NCBI GenBank assembly: GCA_964417875.1
Contig: CAYQJU010000014.1
Coordinates: 1-52,641 of the forward strand
Length of the DNA stretch: 52,641 bases
DNA from: ZC4RG30 sp964417875
GTDB taxonomy: Bacteria; Pseudomonadota; Gammaproteobacteria; Steroidobacterales; Steroidobacteraceae
Direction of reading: 5' to 3'
Both the position numbers and the translations under genes were made by a program. Shown here piece after piece: positions 10,333 through 22,146 of the stretch. How positions within the stretch are numbered: the first letter of the stretch is position 1; each line of letters begins with the position of its first letter. The notes beneath the pieces are model-generated. The model worked only from the letters and a program-made list of their open reading frames with translations, did no database searches and was not told the DNA's origin.

Positions 10333-11274
10333 TTATAGAAGACTGAGATCACTCGAACCATCCAGTCGCGCCACAGAGACTTCAATGGGATGTGGTCCTG
10401 CAATCTCGACCATGGATGTGGAACCTCGCCAGTTCTGCGGAAACAGCGCAAGGCAGTGCCTGTCACTATTTCTCACGGAGGGATACAGGATGCCATGGAT
10501 GCCTGCCGCCACACACATGCGGCCAAAGATCTGCGAGTTCGATGGCAATCCGTATTGAACGGGATCCACTCGCCAGTTTGTATGGAGAAGAGCGCGCTGC
10601 AGCGATGCGGCGCTGCGAATCAAGCCGGGCGCCCGCAGGCGCAGCCTCCGCGCGAGGGGCCCAACCTGAGGTGGCATCTGGATCCGACTCAGGATGTCCG
10701 AAACAGCGCGCAACGCGACGAGATCACCCACATCGATCAGCGTCTCCACACTGACATTCAGTTCTACGTGAGAGAACGAGGTCCCTTTCCGCAGCACCAG
10801 TTCATTTGCTGTGAGCGCTGACCCCGTCGCTGATTGCTCGACGCCAAAGCGTTCCCGGAACGCGGTGGGAAAGTCTTCAGCAACATACAACGCCGGAAAT
10901 GGGGTATATGCGGCCGGGTTCAGTGCGCCACCAATGTTGAACCGCCCGCCGTCGCCCTTGAGGCTACCGATGACGGACAGTGGTCTGTTGGAGTACTGGT
11001 AATCGACGAGGCGTGCCCATGTCCGGAACTCTCGTGGCGCCGTAGATGCCTTTCGGATCGCGTCGATCAGCTGGGCAGAAAGCCTTGAGCGACGCGACTC
11101 CAGGCCGAAGAACATCTCATGGCTGAGATGTTCGAGATTTCGACCTGCTTCGCGCCATTTGGAAAGTGAGGCCTGTGTGAACTCCTCGAGCACCGCAATC
11201 GGCGGCAGGCCAGGCTCGGCCGCTCGCGGCGGAGTCGGTTTAGGAGGAGCGGGCTTTCGATGCCTTCGCTTCAC
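10333..11274 (-). CDS. RES-domain toxin
   Basis: The 313-aa protein contains a RES domain, a fold related to ADP-ribosyltransferases; characterised RES toxins degrade NAD+. The diagnostic parts are RPLS followed by a GGRFNIGG loop and then ALYVAEDFPTAFRE, which supply the Arg and Glu of the R-E-S site. A Pro-rich N-terminus precedes the domain and makes it longer than the shortest RES toxins. The gene overlaps the 3' end of the Xre/DUF2384-like antitoxin gene by 35 bases, the usual antitoxin-first order. Activity is inferred; the catalytic residues appear present. Confidence 0.85.
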   Translation of the reverse strand: MKRRHRKPAPPKPTPPRAAEPGLPPIAVLEEFTQASLSKWREAGRNLEHLSHEMFFGLESRRSRLSAQLIDAIRKASTAPREFRTWARLVDYQYSNRPLSVIGSLKGDGGRFNIGGALNPAAYTPFPALYVAEDFPTAFRERFGVEQSATGSALTANELVLRKGTSFSHVELNVSVETLIDVGDLVALRAVSDILSRIQMPPQVGPLARRLRLRAPGLIRSAASLQRALLHTNWRVDPVQYGLPSNSQIFGRMCVAAGIHGILYPSVRNSDRHCLALFPQNWRGSTSMVEIAGPHPIEVSVARLDGSSDLSLL

Positions 11275-11695
11275 CGCCGGCCCTTTTCACCTCTACCTGA
11301 ATCGTGTCCGGCGTCGGTATCCCGTTGTCATTGAGTGCGTCCATCACTATACGACGCAGTTTTTCGTGCCGGCCGTACCGCACCATATCGCGCGGCGAGA
11401 TATTGCCGAGCAATGGGTTCTTCGTCTGGAACCACAGCTGGGTCTTGGCTGCGTCGCCGTCGAAGAACTGGGCTACGAGGCTGCAGATCACCGCTATATC
11501 AGTCATATGTTCCAGCACCTCCTGCGGGATCTTGTGATCCCAGCGCACTGAGGCTGGAGAGACATCGGCGATGCGGGCGACCTCTCGCTTGTCGAGCGAC
11601 AGGAATCTGGCCACGCCCTGGGCGTCGAGTCCATGATTCGCCCAGAAACCCAGGTGGTCGCGGGCAGGAACAGTGGAAAAAAGACTGGCCGCCAT
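11240..11695 (-). CDS. Xre/MbcA/ParS-type antitoxin of the RES pair
   Basis: This protein of about 151 aa ends with the toxin-binding module of the DUF2384 (MbcA/ParS/Xre) antitoxins: WFQTKNPLLGNISPRDMVRYG, where NPxLGxxSPxD is typical. The preceding part (SLDKREVARIADVSPASVRWD) is the helix-turn-helix. It should neutralise the RES toxin encoded immediately downstream and repress the operon. I chose ATG 11695; an in-frame TTG at 11707 would add four residues. Neither has a good Shine-Dalgarno sequence, so the start is uncertain. An inverted repeat lies just upstream at 11714-11750. Confidence 0.85.
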   Translation of the reverse strand: MAASLFSTVPARDHLGFWANHGLDAQGVARFLSLDKREVARIADVSPASVRWDHKIPQEVLEHMTDIAVICSLVAQFFDGDAAKTQLWFQTKNPLLGNISPRDMVRYGRHEKLRRIVMDALNDNGIPTPDTIQVEVKRAGGEAKASKARSS

Positions 11696-11707
11696 AGGAG
11701 GTGTCAA

Positions 11708-12041
11708 GTTGGATCAGGGGAAGTAGCTTACCAGTGACTTCCCTACCTGAACCACGATTCGACCACGAAATGCCCACGGCGAATCGCTGCGCAGGCAGCA
11801 ACTGCGGTTCTCGGCAGCCTTGGCGACACGTCGGCTCTGACGCAGGAGGGTACCGCCCCGCGCGGCCGGCACCTCATCCCTTACGCCGCGCTCCCGCTTC
11901 ACGGACGACACCGCGCTGACACTGGCCATGGCGCCCGCGCTTTTAGAGGGGGCCCAGACTCCACAAGCCACTTTGTGGAGCCCATGTTTGCTTCTGGACT
12001 CCGCAAAAAAGACTTTGCGCTCCCCTGAGCCCGCCTGCCAG
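11708..12041. other. Non-coding stretch between two toxin-antitoxin loci
   Basis: This 334-base gap has no convincing gene on either strand. It holds the inverted repeat at 11714-11750 and a perfect 8-bp hairpin, CTCCACAA (11959-11966) with TTGTGGAG (11973-11980), about 60 bases beyond the DUF6941 stop. The hairpin is not followed by a T-run on either strand, so it is not a typical intrinsic terminator. Confidence 0.5.
11714..11750. promoter_or_regulatory. Inverted repeat upstream of the xre-res pair
   Basis: TCAGGGGAAGT at 11714-11724 faces ACTTCCCTACCTGA at 11737-11750. The GGAAGT/ACTTCC core is perfect and the outer arms match with a two-base offset. It lies 20-55 bases before the antitoxin start, where an autoregulatory operator would be expected. 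No protein-binding evidence is available. Confidence 0.45.
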
Positions 12042-12491
12042 TTAGTGCGCCAGCGGAGTCACCGCGGATTGCAGCTCCAGTGCGCCGCCACGCAGCTCTT
12101 TGCCATCAACCATGGCGCGAGCCTTGAGAATGGATTGCTGCGGAATCTGGAAGCTGACCAGCTGCGCGACGGCCGCGATGTTCAGGCAACGCGAAGCGGC
12201 CGAATCGTCGGGAGCGCTGACCAGCGCATCTGCATCCGCTCCACCATCTGGCGGGGACACAGTGGCTTCGAAAACCACTACATCGTCGCGGAGCAGTCTG
12301 AAGACCACGCTCTTTGGTGATGCACTTGCAGGCAGTCGCACGGTGAGAACGCAGCACAGCTTGATGAGTGTTGTCGGAAAGGCCGGCACGATCAGGTTGG
12401 GACCGTAGACCCCCAGGTACGAGAGCTTGTTGCCTACTTCCTGACGAACGTCATCGCAGAAAATCGCCATCATGAATGGCTCGGCGCTCAA
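12042..12491 (-). CDS. DUF6941 family protein coupled to a toxin-antitoxin operon
   Basis: The 149-aa protein opens with MMAIFCDDVRQEVGNKLSYLGVYGPNLIVP, a pattern I associate with the uncharacterised DUF6941 family. The remainder is beta-rich with no catalytic motif, signal peptide or membrane segment. Its ATG overlaps the TGA of the XRE regulator gene (ATGA at 12488-12491), so it is the third gene of a toxin-antitoxin-regulated operon. The function is unknown. It could be an accessory or cargo gene rather than part of the toxin-antitoxin module. Confidence 0.65.
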   Translation of the reverse strand: MSAEPFMMAIFCDDVRQEVGNKLSYLGVYGPNLIVPAFPTTLIKLCCVLTVRLPASASPKSVVFRLLRDDVVVFEATVSPPDGGADADALVSAPDDSAASRCLNIAAVAQLVSFQIPQQSILKARAMVDGKELRGGALELQSAVTPLAH

Positions 12492-12967
12492 GACGGTCTC
12501 GCTCCAACGTTGAGTGCGTCCAGAAGTTCCGCGGCAGTCACGTCGAATACTGACGCCAGCCGTGCCAGCGTGCTGACCTGCGGATCAATGTCACCTGCCT
12601 CAAGACGCGCAATGTAGGACTGGCTGGTGTTCATCCGGGTTGCCAGTTCCTTCTGCGACCAGCCTCTTTTGAGCCTGTACCAGGCGAGCGATCGCGGTTG
12701 TTTGGCGTAGTAGCTGTCGGCCACGGCCCGACGGCCTGCCGCGATCGCATCACGAGCGGCAGGGTCGTGTTCCGCTTCCTCGACCAGCTGATCAATGTCG
12801 AGGAATCCCGCCGGCAGCGGTGCGGGCACGGTGACCGGAGCGAGGACCACCACCGGTGTGCCGCGGGACTCCGGGACGGGCACAAGGCCGCGTCGAACCG
12901 ACTCAGGTAATGCCGAGGCTGTCGTAGAGGGCGATGAGACGCTGAATACGGGGGTGGGTCTGGTCAT
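12488..12967 (-). CDS. XRE-family antitoxin/repressor
   Basis: From ATG 12967 this encodes 159 aa. A Pro/Val-rich N-terminus is followed by an LDIDQLVEEAEHDP segment and a C-terminal HTH (about residues 95-150: RGWSQKELATRMNTSQSYIARLE). The longer frame to 13030 would overlap the toxin gene by 128 bases and adds unconvincing residues. ATG 12967 has AGGGA about ten bases upstream and overlaps the toxin end by 65 bases. By position and family it should neutralise the RelE-like toxin and repress the promoter at 13309-13324. Confidence 0.8.
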   Translation of the reverse strand: MTRPTPVFSVSSPSTTASALPESVRRGLVPVPESRGTPVVVLAPVTVPAPLPAGFLDIDQLVEEAEHDPAARDAIAAGRRAVADSYYAKQPRSLAWYRLKRGWSQKELATRMNTSQSYIARLEAGDIDPQVSTLARLASVFDVTAAELLDALNVGARPS

Positions 12968-13307
12968 ATGCGATATCCCTGGGCGGAATGCCGAGGATGT
13001 AGAACATCTGCTGGCGCCGATCGAATGCATAGAGCACCCGGTAGCGCGCAGACATGCCTTTCAAGGTGAGCACCTTCACGCGCCATAGTCGCCTGCCTCG
13101 TTGATGCATCGAGACAACCTTGCGGACAGTGTAGTCCGCCGAGCCATCCTCACCGAACCAGTCTTCGGCCATTGTCTCAAGGAGTGCGGGATCGACTTTG
13201 GCCTGCTGCAGGAAGGCGAGGATCGCGCCGTGATCGGCGCAATCCCCGCATGCCAGGATGCTCTGGAGATCATTTGCTGCATCGCGATGGATGGCCAGGG
13301 AAGGCAC
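12903..13307 (-). CDS. RelE/ParE-superfamily toxin
   Basis: The 134-aa product resembles HigB/RelE-type toxins that are transcribed before their XRE antitoxin. Recognisable parts are LWRVKVLTLKGMSARYRVLYAFD, the central beta-strands with basic residues, and MFYILGIPPRDIAYDQTHPRI near the end. Many members cleave mRNA on the ribosome; that activity here is inferred. The start is GTG at 13307, immediately after a 16-base palindrome. The 3' end overlaps the antitoxin start. Confidence 0.75.
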   Translation of the reverse strand: MPSLAIHRDAANDLQSILACGDCADHGAILAFLQQAKVDPALLETMAEDWFGEDGSADYTVRKVVSMHQRGRRLWRVKVLTLKGMSARYRVLYAFDRRQQMFYILGIPPRDIAYDQTHPRIQRLIALYDSLGIT

Positions 13308-13308
13308 G

Positions 13309-13324
13309 ATACCAAGTATGGTAT
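13309..13324. promoter_or_regulatory. Palindromic operator candidate for the RelE-like/XRE operon
   Basis: ATACCA-AGTA-TGGTAT is a perfect 6-bp inverted repeat with a 4-base spacer, directly abutting the toxin GTG start. Autoregulatory operators of XRE antitoxins commonly sit here. Confidence 0.6.
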
Positions 13325-13405
13325 TAACGGAGCAAGAAGCGGGGTCACGTATTCACGGCTATGCTGTACTGTACGAATATACAGGCTCCGTGGAGGGCGC
13401 GACTA

Positions 13406-16596
<3,191 letters not shown>

Positions 16597-16600
<4 letters not shown>

Positions 16601-17361
16601 CTCTTTGCTGCTGCTCTAGGCGCAGCCACGTTTTCCGCAAGTGCTTCAGCGCATTCCGCCAGACGTTTCGCGTATTCTTCAGCCGGAACGCGAACCCAAT
16701 TGCTATTGAATCGAAGTATCCAAAGAGCAAGCATGATTCCTGAGAACGCACCCGCGCCAGCCGATGCCTCATCAATTGTTCCGAGAGAGTTGTGAACCAG
16801 GTAGATGTGAGCACCACAAGCAAGGACACCGAGAAGTGATATGAGAATCCCAACAACGCGCAACCCCCAGACATTGCGACGATAGCCATAGCTGACGTTC
16901 TCTTTGAACAGCAGCGTGAACTTCTTCGTGTCTCGGGTATTAACGCGAAGGTAGTTCGACCACGCCGTATACACTGAATCTGCGGCCGCGGGATTCGCCC
17001 GTTCCTCTTCCGGCGTTGGAGCCTTTGCCTCCTTCACGAGTCCGGAAAGAATCTTGTGATAGCGAGACTTAGTGATGGGGTCGAGACGCGTATCGAGGTG
17101 CCTGAAGATGGTCATGGAAGGGACCCTCCCCCACTTCGCGAATAGAGAGGCTTCGCGCTTCTTCCCGGCGTCCCTTGCGAGTTGAGTTAGCAGAAACGCG
17201 CCACCGCATCCAAGAAGTCCTGCAAGCAAGGACTGGAGTCCGCTGAGCTTTGCCGTCAGCAGAGCCACTCCTGTTGCGATGATCGGCGAAATCAGGAGGA
17301 GTGCTGGATAAAGCCTAGCCTTCCTTTCGTAGCCATCAGTCACGATGCCTGCCAAGTCCAT
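16597..17361 (-). CDS. Membrane protein inserted in the hsd operon
   Basis: The 254-aa protein has two hydrophobic hairpins: residues about 17-63 (LYPALLLISPIIATGVALLTA then LLAGLLGCGGAFLLTQL, listed as separate segments) and about 160-215 (VVGILISLLGVLACGAHIYLV, then a Gly/Ala-rich segment). Between them is a soluble region of roughly 95 residues. I do not recognise the family. It sits between the metallo-beta-lactamase-fold gene (42-base gap) and hsdR (4-base overlap), so it belongs to the same transcript. Its base composition is near 50% G+C, unlike most of hsdR. A membrane effector or anchor role is only a guess. Confidence 0.7.
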
Positions 17362-17403
17362 TTGCTGATCCTCTGCGAAGATAAGTCCGAGAACAGGGGG
17401 TTC

Positions 17404-18405
17404 TCAGCTAGCAGGCTTATTCAGAGTGCCAATATAGAAACTTCCGCAACAAGTCTTCGTGGCATCATGGGTGGTGAACGTACGCGCAAATTTCGAATTC
17501 TCGACATAAATGTCGATGCCTGCGTTGTGTGGTTCCATGACAATGTTTCCTGCCTGATTGTTTGTGATCTTCAGCAGTCCACGGCGAGTGTATTCCTCAT
17601 AAGCCAAGTGCTCAGAATCTGCGCACCCGAAAAGTGTCAATCCGGGCTTCAGAGTATTGAGGAAGTCATGTGACCTATCAGAGTCCCTGCCGTGGTGGGG
17701 GGCGATTAGAACTGCACAGTTGGCAACTGAAGAAGAGTAATTCTTCAGAACAAAGTCAAATGTGGAGTCGTGTCCATCCCCTCCGAATACGATCTTCCCC
17801 CCGGCAGAGCGATATACGATCACATAGGAACCGTCGTTTGGGTCTTCCGATTCATTCGCTTTCTTCACAAGATCTGCATCGGGAGCGACGATATCAAGGC
17901 AATCTCCGCGTCCTTCTGGGTCTCCTTCGTTGGCGAAAGAGAACGTTCCCCCGGCCAAAGGGGTCACAACGGTTACGCCTTGTTGCTTTCCGTCTCTGAC
18001 GGACACGTATTTGTCCCAGTCCTCCTCTCTGTACGGGCCGCCTTCGAAATTGGGCTTTTCCTTTCGAAGGCCGTTGTCCCAGAAATTCGAAATCCCGAAT
18101 TCTGAGCATAACGCGTCAAATCCGTCGAAATGATCGCAGTCAGGATGGGTCAAGATGAAGCGAAACGGGGCCTTAATGCCATTTCTCTTCATGTACTCCA
18201 CTGGATTCGTGGGACGTTGCCGCATTCCGTAGTTCCCGGGAGCCTGGGACGAAGGTGTCAGCGCCTCAAGGATGTCTGCCATCGACTTCTTTAGCTGTTC
18301 GTCAGTATTTCCAGCACAGATGTCGATTACTGTCACCCGTCCGCTGTTGTGCTCAATGATCGAGCAGTCTCCATTGCCAACGTTGAGGAAGTGGACCCGG
18401 GCCAT
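17404..18405 (-). CDS. ComEC-type metallo-beta-lactamase-fold hydrolase in the hsd operon
   Basis: The 333-aa protein begins MARVHFLNVGNGDCSIIEH, the usual first strand of ComEC/Rec2-like MBL domains. It has the metal motif THPDCDHFDG (H87, D89, D91, H92), a later FGGDGHDS and APHHGRDSDRS, so the binuclear metal site looks intact. Substrates of this branch include nucleic acids and phosphoesters. There is no signal peptide or membrane segment, so it is cytosolic, unlike full-length ComEC. It lies 14 bases after hsdS and before the membrane-protein gene. The role in restriction is unknown. Confidence 0.8.
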   Translation of the reverse strand: MARVHFLNVGNGDCSIIEHNSGRVTVIDICAGNTDEQLKKSMADILEALTPSSQAPGNYGMRQRPTNPVEYMKRNGIKAPFRFILTHPDCDHFDGFDALCSEFGISNFWDNGLRKEKPNFEGGPYREEDWDKYVSVRDGKQQGVTVVTPLAGGTFSFANEGDPEGRGDCLDIVAPDADLVKKANESEDPNDGSYVIVYRSAGGKIVFGGDGHDSTFDFVLKNYSSSVANCAVLIAPHHGRDSDRSHDFLNTLKPGLTLFGCADSEHLAYEEYTRRGLLKITNNQAGNIVMEPHNAGIDIYVENSKFARTFTTHDATKTCCGSFYIGTLNKPAS

Positions 18406-18419
18406 GGCTGGATTTGCAC

Positions 18420-19778
18420 CTATGCGTTGTAGGAGATTTGTGGCGGAGCCAAGTCTCCGCTCAGCAGTTTGGGCAGCAGCGCGTCTCGAAGGGCACCAAG
18501 CGTGCGCGACTGCCTCGAATTGATCCTTATTTGCTCAAATAAAGGTTCAACGGCCTTTCCAAAGGCATCGGCGATAGCTTTAGGAGGAATAAGGATGCGT
18601 ATGCTGCGCACCATGTCTGAGTTGATCGCCGTTGCAATTGACGACGTGCTCCCTAGTTGGTCGTATCCGAAACCCTTCAGGTAGCAGTACAGATATAAGG
18701 AACAGATGCTGGTATCTGGATGCAAACGAAAGTGGGCGATTGCTTCGTTTGAAAGCATCTCCCCATCCGTGATAGCAACTCTGCCAATCGTGAGCTTGAA
18801 GCTCAGAACGACTGTGCTGCTGGGAATCGATTTCACCCGAAACTTGTCGACTGCCTCCCTCGTGAGGAATTCGGACGACCCGCTGATAAAGACCCCGGCA
18901 GTACCCAGATCTCGAATAGACATCCACGGGACGTCCGCAGGGTTCTTGGAGAACCACTGGTGCTCCTTGCGTGGCGGAGTCTTTCCAATCCCTACCACGG
19001 AAATGTCGCCGGCAGTCTTGACTTCCCAGCCTTTCGGAATCTGTCCGAGCTCAGAGGCTTGGAAGGCATCGGGAAACAATGCTGCTGTCTCTGGATCTGC
19101 CCCGTTTGGCAGGCGGCCATCGATCTTCGCGCGGACAGGGTCGAAATCCACGAACCAGCTCTGGAACAGCGCCCGCACCATCGCTTCAAGCGTCACATTC
19201 ATCCGTCGGTTCAATTCGATCTTGTCGTCCAACGCCCCAAGCACCGCCGCGATAGCTTTCTGCTCGGCGAGAGATGGCAGGAGGACTGGAAGTGCCCGTA
19301 TCGTCGGCAGATTCAAGCGCTCGGCGACTGAGCCGTCACGATAACCGTGAATGTGAGCTGCCATGATTGGCGAGTTCAGCCAATACCGAAGGAAGCTGAA
19401 ATCGAGTTGACGTCTATCTGGCCGAATGAGAACCATGCGCTGACCAAGACAGACCCGAGTGTTCACGGGAACTTCAGCTGCGATGCCAAAATAGGTTCCT
19501 TCGCGACTATAGAGAAGGTCTCCATGACTCGGAGTTACGCGAGCGATTCGCTCCGCATACGTTTCTTCGGAAACGTGGCCTGCTTGGTCGGCCCGAAACA
19601 CACCTGTGATGATGTCCTGTGTGCGGACTACGAAAGGTCCGATTTCGGTGAGCTTTGGTGTGGAATGTGGGCAATCGAAAATACCTTCACTAACATCGTC
19701 GAGGCGCGACCAAGTCCATCCGCTTGGCAGCTCGCCGTAGGCTGTCGGAATGTGGAGCGACTTGGTCTCCATTGCCAT
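18420..19778 (-). CDS. hsdS: Type I restriction-modification specificity subunit (HsdS)
   Basis: The 452-aa specificity subunit recognises the bipartite target sequence for both methylation and cleavage. It has two target-recognition domains. The first opens ELPSGWTWSRLDDV and the second LGQIPKGWEVKTAGDI. Each is followed by a conserved helical spacer: LPSLAEQKAIAAVLGALDDK in the middle and the matching helices near the C-terminus ending LLPKLLSGDL. I start it at ATG 19778, whose A is shared with the stop of the upstream gene (TAATG); the longer open frame to 20003 lies inside that gene. G+C is about 48% in a sampled 60 bases. Confidence 0.92.
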   Translation of the reverse strand: MAMETKSLHIPTAYGELPSGWTWSRLDDVSEGIFDCPHSTPKLTEIGPFVVRTQDIITGVFRADQAGHVSEETYAERIARVTPSHGDLLYSREGTYFGIAAEVPVNTRVCLGQRMVLIRPDRRQLDFSFLRYWLNSPIMAAHIHGYRDGSVAERLNLPTIRALPVLLPSLAEQKAIAAVLGALDDKIELNRRMNVTLEAMVRALFQSWFVDFDPVRAKIDGRLPNGADPETAALFPDAFQASELGQIPKGWEVKTAGDISVVGIGKTPPRKEHQWFSKNPADVPWMSIRDLGTAGVFISGSSEFLTREAVDKFRVKSIPSSTVVLSFKLTIGRVAITDGEMLSNEAIAHFRLHPDTSICSLYLYCYLKGFGYDQLGSTSSIATAINSDMVRSIRILIPPKAIADAFGKAVEPLFEQIRINSRQSRTLGALRDALLPKLLSGDLAPPQISYNA

Positions 19779-20575
19779 TATTCGTTTGTACCCACCAGAA
19801 CAAGAGTCACACCAAGGACAACAGAGAGTATCTGGGATGTCCTGACTAACACCTCCCTCTGCTCCACTTGGTTTGGATTGAAATCCAACAATGGCAATGC
19901 GGCAGCTGTTGCCTTCGGCTCCTCCTTTCTGAGAAAGGATCGGACAACTTCTGCAGTCTTGTCGAAGAGATCCATCGTGTACGCCTTGTTTACGCGCTTC
20001 CAATCTTTGTGGCTTTCGCGATAGACGTCGCCCATTTCCTGCCCAGAGAAAGAGCGGTCGTGCCGTTTCATCTCAGAGTGTTGTATCCAGCCAGGCTGAT
20101 TGGGCTGAAACGTGATGTAGTGTTGGTCCCCGTCGTTTATGTCGTCGCAGTCTGCGACAGGAATGATTCTTGACTGCCCAGTGAGCTGTTGACCCAAAAA
20201 AGCCGCGTGAAAATCATCCGCGGAATTGAATTCAGGTGCGACGTAGTACGTATGGGAATTGGCTACTGAGTGCGCTCGCAGCCTCTGATGCTGCCGATTT
20301 CTATCCTTCCGGTGAAATGCAAGGCGGTAGTAGGGCGTCGCGTAAGTGCCATCGGCAATGAATGAAGCATTACTGCGTGATAGGTAGTCCGTCAGTTTGA
20401 ACTGGTAGTAGAAGTCGGTCGCCATTGTGGGCAAATGAGCGTCCCAACCCTCTTCTTGCTCCTGCTGCAAGCTGGGCAGAATAGGCGCGGCCCGGAGGTT
20501 TCCCCAATTGGCACGCGTCTGCTCGTAGAGGAACGCATATCCGTAAGTGAATTCAGATATCCCTATTGATGCCAT
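19778..20575 (-). CDS. Unknown protein between hsdM and hsdS, possible QxK nuclease
   Basis: The 265-aa protein starts MASIGISEFTYGYAFLYEQT. It overlaps the end of hsdM by 13 bases and shares its stop with the hsdS start, so it is fully embedded in the operon. I recognise no named domain. The segment EEGWDAHLPTMATDFYYQFK (D45, Q58, K60) resembles the D-(E/Q)xK core of PD-(D/E)xK nucleases; this is a pattern-level inference. Other marked blocks are TYYVAPEFNS, CDDINDGDQHYITFQP and a C-terminal hydrophobic helix (about 245-262). It could also be an anti-restriction or assembly factor. Confidence 0.7.
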   Translation of the reverse strand: MASIGISEFTYGYAFLYEQTRANWGNLRAAPILPSLQQEQEEGWDAHLPTMATDFYYQFKLTDYLSRSNASFIADGTYATPYYRLAFHRKDRNRQHQRLRAHSVANSHTYYVAPEFNSADDFHAAFLGQQLTGQSRIIPVADCDDINDGDQHYITFQPNQPGWIQHSEMKRHDRSFSGQEMGDVYRESHKDWKRVNKAYTMDLFDKTAEVVRSFLRKEEPKATAAALPLLDFNPNQVEQREVLVRTSQILSVVLGVTLVLVGTNE

Positions 20576-22146
20576 GTGATCGATTCAAGGTTTGCTCTGA
20601 TAGTCTTTTCTAGTCTCTTAGCCTCGGCGAACTGGAGGTTCAGTTCGGCGACGAGGCGCTGCATCTTTTCCTCGAAGGGTTCTCCGTCGTCATCGACTTC
20701 CTCGGCGCCGACGTAGCGCCCGGGTGTGAGGACGTAGCCGTGCGCGGCGATCTCGGCGGTGGTGGCGGCTTTGCAGAAGCCGGCAACGTCTTTGTATTTG
20801 CCCGCGTCCTTGTCTTCCCTCCAGGCGTGGTAGGTGGAAGCAATTTTCTCCAGGTCGGCGTCAGTCAACTCGCGGTGCACGCGGTCGACGAGGGTGCCGA
20901 GTCTGCGGGCATCAATGAACAACGTCTGTTTGCGTCGATCGCGGAATCCACGATTTGCATCCACATTCTTGTTCTTTGCCAGGAACCACAGACACACCGG
21001 AATTTGCGTGCTGTAGAAGAGCTGACCAGGCAGCGCGACCATGCAGTCCACCAGATCCGCCTCGATGATCGCGCGACGAATCTCCCCCTCCCCGGACTGA
21101 TTGGACGACATGCTGCCATTGGCCAGCACGAAACCCGCATACCCATTCGGTGCGAGGTGATGAATGAAGTGCTGCACCCACGCGAAGTTCGCGTTGCCCT
21201 TCGGCGGCACGCCGAACTGCCTACGCACGTCGTCGTCCTTGCGGAACCAGTCGGAGTCGTTGAACGGCGGGTTGGCCAGCACATAGTCAGCGCGCAGGTC
21301 CGGATGCAGGTCTCGGCGGAAGGTGTCGGCGTGTTCGGGGCCGAAGTCCGCCTCGATGCCGCGGATGGCGAGGTTCATGATGGCGAGGCGCCGGGTGGTG
21401 GCGTTGCTCTCCTGGCCGTAGATGCTGATGTCGCCCAGCTTGCCGCCGTGGGATTCGACGAACTTCTCCGACTGCACGAACATACCGCCGGAGCCGCAGG
21501 CGGGGTCGTAGATGCGGCCCTTGTAGGGGGCGAGCATCTCGACCAGGCAGCGCACCACGCAGCTCGGCGTGTAGAACTGCCCGCCGTTCTTGCCCTCGGC
21601 GCTGGCGAAGCGGGTGAGGAAATACTCGTAGACGCGGCCGAGCAGGTCGACGGAGCGGTGAGTTTTCTCACCCTCGCTGGTGGCGGCGAGCTCGATGGTG
21701 GCGATGACGTCGATGAGTTCGCCGAGGCGCTGCTTGTCGAGGCCGGGGCGGGCGTAGTCCTTGGGCAGCACGCCCTTGAGGCGCGGGTTGTCGCGCTCGA
21801 TGGCGACCATGGCGTCGTCCACGATCTTGCCGATGGTGGGCTGCTTGGCGCTGGCCTGCAGGTGCGACCAGCGGGATTCGGCGGGGACCCAGAAGACGTT
21901 TTCGGCTTTGTATTCGTCGGGGTCTTCGGGGTTGGCGCCGGCGTAGTCGCCCTCGCCCTGGATGAGCTTGGCGCGGTGTTCCTCGAAGGTGTCCGAGATG
22001 TATTTGAGGAAGATCAGGCCGAGGACGACGTGCTTGTACTCCGCCGCGTCCATGTTGTTGCGCAGCTTGTCGGCGGTGAGCCAGAGCTTGGCTTCGAAGC
22101 CGAGGGAGGCGGTGGATTTGGTGGCAGTGGATTTGCGTTTGGCCAT
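20563..22146 (-). CDS. hsdM: Type I restriction-modification methyltransferase (HsdM)
   Basis: The 527-aa N6-adenine DNA methyltransferase modifies the host copy of the HsdS target and is part of the restriction complex. The N-terminal helical domain (LWLTADKLRNNMDAAEYKHV) is followed by the SAM-binding DPACGSGG (214-221) and the catalytic NPPF (292-295), then the C-terminal helices. I choose ATG 22146 (MAKRKSTATK), because 42 extra upstream codons look unlike any HsdM and run antisense through the ORF6N gene. It is first in the operon hsdM-unknown-hsdS-MBL-membrane-hsdR. The body is GC-rich; the last 25 codons are not. Confidence 0.95.
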   Translation of the reverse strand: MAKRKSTATKSTASLGFEAKLWLTADKLRNNMDAAEYKHVVLGLIFLKYISDTFEEHRAKLIQGEGDYAGANPEDPDEYKAENVFWVPAESRWSHLQASAKQPTIGKIVDDAMVAIERDNPRLKGVLPKDYARPGLDKQRLGELIDVIATIELAATSEGEKTHRSVDLLGRVYEYFLTRFASAEGKNGGQFYTPSCVVRCLVEMLAPYKGRIYDPACGSGGMFVQSEKFVESHGGKLGDISIYGQESNATTRRLAIMNLAIRGIEADFGPEHADTFRRDLHPDLRADYVLANPPFNDSDWFRKDDDVRRQFGVPPKGNANFAWVQHFIHHLAPNGYAGFVLANGSMSSNQSGEGEIRRAIIEADLVDCMVALPGQLFYSTQIPVCLWFLAKNKNVDANRGFRDRRKQTLFIDARRLGTLVDRVHRELTDADLEKIASTYHAWREDKDAGKYKDVAGFCKAATTAEIAAHGYVLTPGRYVGAEEVDDDGEPFEEKMQRLVAELNLQFAEAKRLEKTIRANLESITWHQ

